A stretch of 64,000 nt of DNA from Schistosoma mansoni (lineage: Eukaryota > Platyhelminthes > Trematoda > Strigeidida > Schistosomatidae). Made by a program: the position numbers and the translations under genes. Below are positions 47,951 through 58,351 of this stretch, one piece after another (within the stretch, counting starts at the first letter, position 1; the number at the start of each line of letters is the position of its first letter). The stretch covers positions 15,178,770 through 15,242,769 of the forward strand of contig NC_031497.1 in the NCBI RefSeq assembly GCF_000237925.1. The letters run 5' to 3'. The notes beneath the pieces were generated by a model. The model made no database searches. It worked only from the letters and a program-made list of their open reading frames with translations, and was not told where the DNA came from.

Positions 47951-50104
47951 CTCAATTTATATAGTTTCAATATCTTACGTAAAATATAAGTTTATCTTTC
48001 GAAAGAATTCAAAATAGATAAGTGGCAGGACCGTCAATATTGAATAAAAAATAATTTTGTGAAAATGTCCATCCATGTCATGCAAATTCATCATCTGATT
48101 AAATCTATTTACACAAGAAAGTTTACTTACAATTCACTTTAGCTTTCTGATAGACATGCATATGAGATTAATGAAAACTCAAGTATGATCCTAGTACTTT
48201 TGTTCATGAATACCTTAGAACCATTACTTTTGTTTAACGGAATCATGATGTGTGTTACGCTCAAGTTTTTAGAATAGGATAATCTGTTGAAATAGTACGC
48301 TAATTGATGAAGCCGTGAATTTTCATCAGGTCGGACAGATTATACTATTATAATTGGGAAGCAATATCGAGGCATCTCTTCAGGATTCAGATATTCAAGT
48401 GGAGACTGATGAATGTCAGTTCCGTATATAGGAGACATGAAGATGTGAACCCTTGCTAATGTACATTCATTGTTTGGTTTTCACAAGCATTCGTATAATT
48501 CATCAAAATTATTCGGTTTAATCTTTGTCATTTTTATTTTAGCTATACTCATTTGAGATATTGCAATTTGGATTGTTACCAATTTGTACCAGATTCTATT
48601 AAGCCTATAAATAATTTTGATGAAAGTTGTCAGAAAATTCGATTTCTTTAAGTGACACAGTTCTATTTGAATTTAGTAAGTATTTATAAACAATTATAAA
48701 TGATGAATATAATGATACAATGAGTGACTTATACTTGATACCCAACTTATTATTTTAGTGTGCCATTCAAATTTCAAAAATGTGCATTTATTCAAAGTAC
48801 AATTAAAAAGAGGACGAGAATGAAAACAATTTTTAAAGCTAAAAATATTGGATCATAGTTATTAACTGCATGCAAGTACTAATTAGTTTCAGCTAAAACA
48901 TCTCAGTATCTATTAAGAGTAGGTAGTTATTGAAATGATTTTAGGCTTAAGGATAGTCCTTCTTTATATATAACTGTTTAACCTAAATAGTTTATAAATC
49001 GAACAATCAGATAATAATAATAATAATAACAGACTAAACGTAACACCCATATGTGAGTGACGTCAAATCATTTCTCATGTATCCATCATGTAATTGTTGT
49101 ATTTTTTAATGAGCTTGTTAAATAGTGAGAAAAATTAGTGTTTATCTTGTGTTATAGTGGTTTAATCCTAAACTTCCGCTATTTGTTCTAATAAGCTGTA
49201 GAGTTATTACCACCGGAGATTCTGTAATAATAGTCATATTAACTGTTATTTATCGTCAGTTTTACTTCTAAACCCGCCTAGTCTTTTTTTTCTAATATTA
49301 AGAAAAGATTTCGTCCAACTTACTATATAAAAAGACTAAACGTTTTTGGGAGTAGTAAACAGTCACTTTTAGAATTTATTAATTCTTCTAAATTAATAAT
49401 ATTACATACTGTTCTCGATTGCTTTTATTTGAATTTTAGAGACAATATTTTGCTTTGCTACATAGACTACAGAAGTAAATTATTAGGCTGCATGGTGAAT
49501 TTTTGAATGTTACCATAAATATTGTTGTGGATATACTTTTGAAATATTGCAAATAACAAATGGTGTTCTATAAGATATAAACTATCCACTCTAGTTAGAT
49601 ATTTTGTTTGCAGTTTTAATTAGTTAAATATAACTATTTATATTTGGATGAGCTAAAGAAATGTGTAATTGAAAGCTTCCGATCTATTTTTTTTCTCGAA
49701 TGACATGATAGAAATTACAGATAAGGAAATAGTCGTTTAAGAAAAAACCAACTATAATAATTTCATCAATAATATTTACAGATAACTCAATCAAGTAATT
49801 CATTAATAACTTCATAGTGAACAAAAAATACTAATTTTCTTTATTCACTATGGTGACTAAATAATCAATACAAGAAACATAAGTGGTATACTACAATAAT
49901 TATAATTCCATATTATAAATATTGTATAGTTAAGCTATTAGTCCTGTACAAACCAATTCAACATTGATAAACATCAATTCGAAGCAAAAACTAATAATGA
50001 TAATAATTTATTCTGTAGTTCATTTCGTATTTTATTTAGGAAGATTCTTTAGAGATTGGTTTGAATAGTGGGTTGTATTCATTATAGATTGATTTAAGTT
50101 GAAT
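47951..50104. other. AT-rich intergenic DNA
   Basis: Nothing recognised except short simple repeats (for example AAT near 49014-49029). Confidence 0.45.
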
Positions 50105-50245
50105 TACCATTAGAAACCAGGTAGCACTGAACAGTTGTTTCGTCTCGGTTTGGGACTTCTGAGCAGTGTATATACACGAGCCTGCTACGGGGATTGAACC
50201 TAGGGGTCCTACATTAGAACAAATTGGCTGTCCAGTGTACTAGAT
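50105..50245 (-). mobile_element. Relic of a second hammerhead-bearing tRNA-derived SINE
   Basis: The minus strand has a B box (GGTTCAATCCCC, about 50204-50193). After it come CACTG, the degenerate core CTCAGAAG, stem II (GTCCC, loop, GAGAC), GAAAC and CAGTG. CACTG/CAGTG would form stem I. Two core positions (G5 and G8) are changed from CTGANGA, so it should be inactive. The sequence differs from Sm-alpha outside these motifs. Confidence 0.6.
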
Positions 50246-51023
50246 TTTTAATAAAACTTTAATGTTCACTAACTGAAAGCTTTGAAAATAAAATTAGTCT
50301 TATAGCTCAGGTAAGCACTAGTGATGCTTTTAAACTCTTTCACCATAGGTATTAATTTAAACTACAAAAGTTTCTTTATCACCTAAAAATAAATATTTTC
50401 AATCTATAAAGACAGATTAATCGATTAATGAAAAACTGAGCTTGTCTAAAAAAGAAAGATAAACATATAAGCGGCTAAAAGCTATAAATAACAGCAACAT
50501 TTGACGTTTATGAATGTTATAAATGATAATACAAAATAAGAGCCTGAGTGAATTCATTTTACGACGCTATCTTACTCATCAAAATATACACATCCTAAAG
50601 ACTATTCCAGTAAAAAACAAAACAAACACAACTATAGTAACAGGATAACACAAAGACTTTATTTATCTCAAAGACATGCATCAGTTACTCACAGCTTAAA
50701 TACAGTAATATTATTAATTATTTAAAAAAAAATTAGGATGCATATATACTTTATATTATGTTTACTGAAGCAGGTGATGACATATTGATAGATTACAGTT
50801 AAAAAGTAAAATGATGTTTAAGAATTTTATGAAAGATTCCAACTGACATTTTCATATATTTTAGCTTTTATTAATCTACTTATATTTTATGATTTCTTTA
50901 TTTAAAAATGATTTTAATGATTGTACATATACATTTTTCCAAATAATAAATACGATCGTATTTAAGCAACAAGCAACTAAAGAGTAGCTCTTTGAAGTGA
51001 ATAAGTAATTATTTATATTCTAC

Positions 51024-51410
51024 TACAAACATCATTCCACTGCTAGCCCCTATCCATCTTTGATTACAATCCTTGTGAATTAAGGCTATATCGAGGCAAT
51101 ACGCACAGTATGCATATATGCCAATTAGAGACTGACCAGTTGTAGTCCTAAAACATCAATGGGAAGATTCAAACAAACAGTACTAAGTGAATTTAAACTT
51201 CACCCCACCGCACAAGCAAGTGGCTATCAGGACTCAGTAGCTGAGTGGATAACGCGATGACGTTTGAAGCGAGGGTACTGGGTTCGAGTCCCAGAGTGAA
51301 CATCAACTCTGAGATACAGGTACATCCAGCTGACGAGTCCCAAATAGGACGAAACGCGCATCCTGGATTCCACTGCTAGCCACTATCCATCTTTACTTAC
51401 AAACATCATT
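51024..51410 (+). mobile_element. Sm-alpha SINE with 13-bp target duplication
   Basis: TACAAACATCATT occurs at 51024-51036 and 51398-51410. The insert covers one 333-bp unit plus about 28 nt: CCACTGCTAGCC occurs at 51037 and again at 51370. A box TAGCTGAGTGG (51238-51248) and B box GGTTCGAGTCC (51281-51291) show a pol III promoter of tRNA origin. The hammerhead is at 51317-51375. It lies downstream of the kinase gene, about 390 bp from its stop codon. Confidence 0.92.
51317..51375 (+). ncRNA. Hammerhead ribozyme, near-intact
   Basis: Core CTGACGA (51330-51336), stem II GTCC/GGAC with loop CAAATA, GAAA (51351-51354), and stem I ATCCAG (51324-51329) paired with CTGGAT (51363-51368). Predicted cleavage follows C51362 in the triplet ATC, allowed by the NUH rule. 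Stem III is very short and has a C-A mismatch (C55/A60), so activity may be weak or need a dimer, as known for the schistosome ribozyme. Confidence 0.85.
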
Positions 51411-51798
51411 CTGATTTCAAGAAAACTTATAAAAAAACCAACAAACAAACAAATTTGAAAAGAGAACCTTGAAATTTTCTTCATGATAATGCAAATTATA
51501 TACAAATCAATTTTTAATAAATCTAAAAACAAATTGAAAAGTTACAACAAATATGACTTAATTAGTTGAAAGATAGTTTTATATTACAAATCATTTACAT
51601 TTGATCAATTTCATAGAAATAAATATTCATTGAACATTGAAAGTAGATTCACTAAAATTAAACTTTTAAAAAAGTTTTCTATCCATTAAACAATATTCAA
51701 ATAGACTAATAATAATAAGGAACGCAATAACCTTTAATGATAATCATTACATTTTTATTAATCAATTGAAATTTATGATGTGAATTATATAGATATCC

Positions 51799-54700
51799 TC
51801 ATTGATTCACCTTTTCAACATCTTGTTTACAGTTATTCAATTCTTTATGGTATTGTTTCATTAATTCAAGTACATTCGTTGTAGAATATGTATCAGTTGT
51901 TTTGAATTGAGAAAATGATGATGGTCTAGAAATACACTTATGAGTATTACTATTGCTACTACTACAAGAAGATGGTGTGATAGAATTTCCAGGAAAATTA
52001 TTAAATGAATGAATTGTTGATAAATTCATTTGTTCATATTTCAAATCTTTTTGGGATGCATTTAAATTATTATTCACTAATTCATTTGAATTATACACTG
52101 GGTAAAATGATAACCATGGATCAATTAGAAGTTGATTAGCGGTTAAACGATAAGCTGGATCAATAGTTAATAAGCGTATTAAGCATTCTTTACATAATGA
52201 TGTTACATAATTGCCTAATTTTTCTATTGTCTTTTGTATATTAGATTGATTTAATTCATTCATTAACTGTTTTTCATTTTGTGAATTGAATGGTGTTTGA
52301 TTTGTTAACAATATGAATACAATGATACCTAAACTCCATAAATCACATTGACGTGTATATGATCGTCCATTCAATACTTCCGGTGCCATGTACAATAACG
52401 TACCACATGGATTAGCTAATACTTCTTCATTTTTACGTACTTCTATAGCTAAGCCAAAATCAATTAATTTTGTTTGTAATTCTTCAGGTGGATATTTCTC
52501 TTCAACATTTATACAATGATTGTCATCAAGTTGAAGTGATGGGATTCTAGGTTGGATGTTTGAACTATGATTTGTTTTTGTATTACATTCTAATAATGCA
52601 GAATCATGTCTAGAACAACCAGGCAGTGGTTTTGTCCTTGAATTCACTGATTTATTTCCAGGAAATACAGATGAGCATGTTGTTTCAGTCGTTATTGTTG
52701 TTGTCGTTGTTATTGCTGATCGTGTATCGCTGTGATTGAAACACGAGTCATTATGCAGTTCAATGTGTTCAATTTTAGGTTTTTGATGTTTAATTAGAGA
52801 ATCGAAAGAAGTTATTCTATTGTCCAATGAATATTTAAAATTTGACTTAGAGTTCACCGGAGGTATAGCACGAAAATCTAATTCTACTTTGTTTAATAAC
52901 ATAATATTTCCAGGTTTTAAATCTCTATGTACAATACCTCGATTATGCAAATAGGATAAAGCTGAAGCTATTTGCTTTACAATAGCCACTACAATATATT
53001 CTTGTAGCCCAGTATTTTCTGGTAATTGTTTCATACAATGATCTAATGAATTGCCTTCACATAATTCAGTAATGAGGAATATAGTTTTTGGTGATTCAGC
53101 AACAGATAATAGCTTTATAATTCCAGGATGTTTAACATGTCTTAATATTGATATTTCACGATCTAAACGAGCACGTTCACTTGCAGAGAAAGAGTTTATG
53201 CGTGAAATCTACAATGACAATAAAAAAGGGAATTGAAGATATTGCATCAAAGATATGAAGCTAATTTTACTTTAACAAACAAACGATATTGTTTCTATAG
53301 GAATGTGACGGTTTGTTTTTGAATAAAGTTGTTACTACCTGATGGTAGTAAGTGGTAATAGGAATGAGGTCACACATATTTCTCAGTTATGTTATTCGTC
53401 AGCTGTTGCTAGCTTGACACACATGACTTGAAGTAACTAATCGAACACCTTCAATTTCTCCCAATGACATTAGATCTCATATCTAGCAGGATGCAGAAGC
53501 TATAGAGATTCGAGCCACCAACCCATAATTTTTCCATTCTAAAGAAGTTTATTGTACCTCTGTCATTTGTTCGGCCAAAGAAAAGTTGACGGACAGTCTT
53601 ATCAATGCTGTCTACCCTTTTTTCTCTTCCTTTATTTACTTCTTATACATCTCTGTCTAACCGCTGACATAGTTAAACTGATTAACCACCCATTCATTTC
53701 ATATAAAAGTTTAATTCAAATCCCACTGCCAAAATATTTGCTCATGTTATTTATTATTGTTATCATTACTACCACACCTGCCATTTTACTATTACTTTAT
53801 ACTTATTATGATCAGTTATGTAATTTATTTATTTCATAAACTCATAAAGTGCGTTGGTTGATTTAGTATTTCACATATGCACAGAAATATTACTGTATAT
53901 TAGAAAGTAAAGAATGATGATTTAATTGGAAACAATATTGTTTGCTTATATTATGTTGTTTTAATTTACATGGTGTGACATATTAAAGAATTGTTTTTTT
54001 TAAAAAACCATCTGAAATTAAGAAATAAAAAGAGATAAATTTTGATTATTACACTACTCACAAATTAATCTGTGTGAGAGACTTGAAATAGTTTTATGAA
54101 TATTGGGCTAAAAAGCTCTATTTATTTAGTGATTACAAAACTCTACAATTTTCATTGATATTTTCCATAAAGATGGACTCAGTTTTAATAAAAATAGTAG
54201 TAGAGTAATACAGTAATTGATGGATGACAGTATATGAAAAAGCGATTACGTATGTAATTTCGAAGGTCGATCTTTTGATAGAATAGATTTTTATGAATTT
54301 AAGAAGGATCGGGGAGATTATTTATCACAAAGATGATTTATACCACAAAGTGACTTAAATAAAGGTAGTGGATGTGGTCTGTTGAAGAGTTCTATACTAT
54401 GACTAGATAGATGTCTAGCGTGCTTTTCACTTTTCAATATTTATCTTGTTGAAGTGAGTCGAATGAATAAAACTGTTTCGTAACTGATGAAATTCCGGCA
54501 TAATATACAGTATTTGACCTATTTTTACTCATAAACAAAATTAATTTCAAATTTACTAAGTATCTTGAACTAATGGAGATTAACCAGGTTCCGCGCTAAA
54601 TATAACTGGTTGACTGAAGTTGTAAGAACACACTAAGCAAACAAACTCCAAATAACTATCACATGACAAGTTTGTTCAAAACGATTTCTCATTGATATAG

Positions 54701-57700
54701 TGTATAGAAAAAACACTACATAATAATTAGGTCAGTTATATGCGTAGCCATAGCAAGCGATTATATTCATAATCAAACAAATGGAGCAAATGACCAAAGT
54801 TATGAGCTTTATTTTAGGTAAACCTAACATCATACTTAATATAGGTTAAAGCACACATGTGCACACTAAGCTGGAAATAAATTAATTATACTTGCAAATC
54901 AGATATAAAATACCGAATTACTGTTAAACAGGAATATTTAATTGAATAAAGACACATTCCCACATAAATTAGTGATGTGTTGATCATTCTGAAATCTAAA
55001 TTATAAACGTAATAACCAACTTTCACAAGTTTTACATATTTAGTTAACAAATAACTGAAGCAAATCGTGAGTAGTAATCATGACTAATAATATTACTGTG
55101 TACCAAAAAAGTGAAGTTACCTAACAATGGAAGAGTATTTGATGATGTATGATGTTGAATCAGTCTATTTATTTATTCATTTAAACACGTAAATATTGGT
55201 ACAAAGGGGCACCGAATACACATGCACCACACAAGTCATTTGATTTGTGTGTGGGCTATGATACTGCCCAGATGCCCAAACTGAAGCAGGTGGTTTTCTT
55301 AGGGGATCACACACCGAGCCTTTGACCTGAGGGTCTGATCCACAAGGCAGTGGAGCAACGTCAGGAGATGAAGTCCCATGGTAGCCGGTGACTAACAGTT
55401 GGTTCATACGCCATTTGTTCCCTTAGGATACTGGAGCCCATGTACACCATTGGTTTGGAATCAGGGTTTTCCAACTCCCCCTAGGTGGAATTTCCGTATC
55501 GACCAACCTGTTTAAAGCGCCGGACATTCGCTTTTCGTCCTCTCAATTTCGTAAACAACACCCCCACCACGAGAAGGCAGTGAGTAGGACTTCCCTGGCA
55601 GAGGCTATATACGCGTGATCATGTGAGAACATTTCTAGAGGGAGAGCGGACTCTCCCTATTCTTGGCCGTACCAGCGCATTTGGGGTTGAGTCAGTCACT
55701 AACTATGCCTGGCATAGATGCATGTTGACTTGAGTCCCCGTCAGTCATTAGCACCAGATGACGTCAAAAATATACAAAGCAAAAGAGGAATAAAAAACGT
55801 AGTAGCAACGACAGTGAAGAAGATTATGTATCAATAGTAGGGTTTAAAGAGACGAAATGGAAACGTTTACACAAAGGAATATTGGAATTCAAGATCTGGA
55901 AGAAGAACAAGAGTGAGACTGTCGGCACTGTTGGGAACGACCTTCAATCACTTCACTTAAAGTCTCCGGTCAAGTTTTAGTGCATTTTCTTAGCTGTTTA
56001 AGCTTTACAAAAATATTGGCAGAAGTCTATAATGCATTGGTTGTCCATTTTTAAGAATCTTCATTAATAGACCATTCTATGTTACTGTAACACAAGCTCA
56101 GTTAAACTAGTCAATAATATGTACATTCCGCTAGTAGTAGTTTGTTTAATGTTTAAAAGAGGAGCTAGCAGTTAACAAATCTTCTTTATTAGATTTCATT
56201 ACACATATATCATAGACTATTTTATTCAGTCTCGATAAAACAAAACAAAATAAACGAAAAGTTTTCATATACTGGGGATAAGACACTGGCTCTTACACTA
56301 ATGTATACTATAAATTGCAAAATCGCTTTCAACTAAGCAAGTTGCTGGTTAAGAAAATATTTTTATTTGAAAGTTTATAGATCATAATACTGCTGGTCAA
56401 GTGCAAGTTGCGTTAGATAAAATCAAAATACTGTGCTAAAAAGTTCTGAAACTATCTAGTTAGATAACATTTATTCCCCAAGATAGTCTTTCAGAGACAA
56501 ATCAGGGAAACATGCCGGATTGAAAAATAAGATAAATGCGTAGCAACTTTATGAGCCACTAGTGATCGAATGATGCAACTTAACGTCCAAAGTCGCCGAA
56601 ATTTGAAAAACTTCTCCTTACAATTAGTCAGAAAGCCAGCTTTACCACAATAAAACTCCATAATAATTTATATTAAGTGATGTAAGTTTATGTCAAGCCT
56701 GTAATACATGTCCTTTCCCAGATAATCTTACTAATAGTAAAACGTTTGTGGTGGTGTCACAGTGATGGTCACACAGTTCACGTTTGATGGAAATTGGCCT
56801 CAATTGTGTGCAAAAGGCTGAAACTTATTAATTTTTTTATTATCTCACTTGCTTAAGTGGTATAAAACAAACGAGTCACCAAACTGGTGATAATTTGGAA
56901 AATGGTAGCCATTTGGAGCGAGTTTTCCGATCGCTCTGTGAAGAAAGGTTTAAATTTTATCCTGATTCACATAGGACTAGCCGTGCTCAAGCAAAAGACG
57001 AGCGGTTTATGCAAAATTCAATTGGTATCTAAAAGATCGTTGACAAAAACTCTCAAGTCTTTCTGAAAAGAAAATTAGTTTGACATCATATAGTAAAAGA
57101 TCTTCATACTACAGCGTTTCTTTTTATTAACTGTTGGTTTTTACATATCATGTCCAGCTTTACTACACGAAAATTTATTTTTATGAGCAATCATTCGTAA
57201 ACATGAAATAAAAACCAAACAATTAATGTTTATAGGTTCAGTAGTATTGTACATTTGAATCAATGACGTATTTAGATGATGTGCTTTGTGTTGGGGTAAT
57301 TGATTTATTCATATATGTTTTGGCGTTGATTTATAAATCGATATAGAAACGTAACAACGCTACATATTGAAATAAAAGATATAATTTGCTCGAAGTTTCA
57401 AGTTAATAGAAATTTTTTGTGTAAGTCTATATAAATGGTAATATTCCACTGAATAAAAAATGTGTCATAGGCGTAGAAAACAAGTATTTGGAACAAACTG
57501 ACTTTTTTATCACGCGAACGTGAACCCTTCAATGACTAATGAAAGAAATCCCAGATTATACGAACGTATGTGTGGCTTCATATGGTCATATCTATTTCAG
57601 GATAATTGTTGACTGGTATGCTTTACAATTGCGTGATTAGTGACTTGCTACACCATATTTCCATATATAAGCATTACGTACATACTTTTCAGAAGTCAGA

Positions 57701-58035
57701 TGGAATCGCAAGTTAGGTTTTGGTGCGAAACAGATAAGCAATGACTTACAAATAATCAAAAACATATGTATACATACAAAATACGGCAAACAAGAATATC
57801 GGCTTCTTGCCGCACTTACTTTCTTAATTGCACATTTCATACCATCGGTTTTTCTCAAAGCATGATAAACAATGCCGAATGTACCTTCACCCAGAACTGG
57901 ACCAATTTCATATACATCTTTTAACTGCGAAGGGGTATTAATACGAACATAGACAAAGCCACTCTTCTTCAAACTTGTGCTACATAAAGGTTCTTGTTCT
58001 GTTTCATCCCCGGATGCACTGCTTATATTTTTCAT
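51799..58035 (-). CDS. Serine/threonine protein kinase, STK33-like
   Basis: Two exons (58035-57820 and 53208-51799) joined by a 4,611-bp phase-0 intron, giving 541 aa. The catalytic set is complete: glycine loop GEGTFG (about 49-54), Lys71 in CAIKK, alpha-C Glu90 in DREISILRHV, HRDLKPGN with Asp168, DFG Asp322 in LIDFGLA, MAPEV (about 346-350), and QCDLWSLGIIVF. Kinase domain sequence and the LKDVYEIGPVLGEG entry resemble STK33 of the CAMK group, a kinase linked to sperm and cilia in mammals. Asp168 to Asp322 spans 154 residues, where about 20 is normal: a Ser/Thr/Asn-rich insert fills the catalytic loop. A Ser-rich tail follows the domain. The divergent neighbour at 58352 may share its promoter. 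A poly(A) signal candidate is at 51754-51759 (complement). Kinase identity is firm; STK33 orthology is inferred. Confidence 0.85.
55142..55760 (-). repeat. Interspersed repeat with RTE-like 3' tail, in kinase intron 1
   Basis: The longest of three copies (others at 16376-16740 and 27545-27760). The minus strand ends in GGTGCCCCTTTGTACC then AATATTTACGTGTTTAAATG, the same terminus as the LINE ending at 23684. It carries no RT or endonuclease motif, so it behaves like a non-autonomous family using LINE machinery. The rest of the intron (53209-55141, 55761-57819) holds nothing I recognise beyond a possible B-box-like stretch near 53505-53530. Confidence 0.7.
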
Positions 58036-58351
58036 TAAATCGATTCATCAAACAGCTTCTATAAGCTAAACATGTTAGAGTGATACACCGAATATTTTAA
58101 ATGGTTGCCAAACTTATAAAATTATGTTATTAGTTGGTAAATAATAAATAAAAGTAAAATAAAAAATTGGTGAATTGTTTGATAAACAAATGAGGACTAT
58201 TTTGTTTAGAACGATAATGTCATAGCAACCAATGTCAAACATTTGATTTTCTTTTATGTTTTCGCTCTAATTTTTACGTCTCAGATTGGACTAATGCTCG
58301 TACCTTTCACATACTGTCATTAGAAGTTTATTACTTTGGTAACGTATATCA
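58036..58351. promoter_or_regulatory. Putative bidirectional promoter
   Basis: 316 bp between the start codons of the divergent kinase and LRR genes. AT-rich, with no clear TATA box. Shared regulation is inferred from spacing only; 5'UTR lengths are unknown. Confidence 0.5.

Noticed and set aside
53395-53440. CTGACGA followed by GAAA on the minus strand, a possible further hammerhead
   Set aside because: The bases between do not form stem II and there is no stem I partner; chance match.
53552-53839. 95-codon membrane-like ORF in the kinase intron
   Set aside because: Hydrophobicity follows from T-rich sequence; no homology or splice support.
55485-55560. GAGGACGAAAAGCG on the minus strand as ribozyme 3' core
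   Set aside because: No CTGANGA upstream and no pairing arms.
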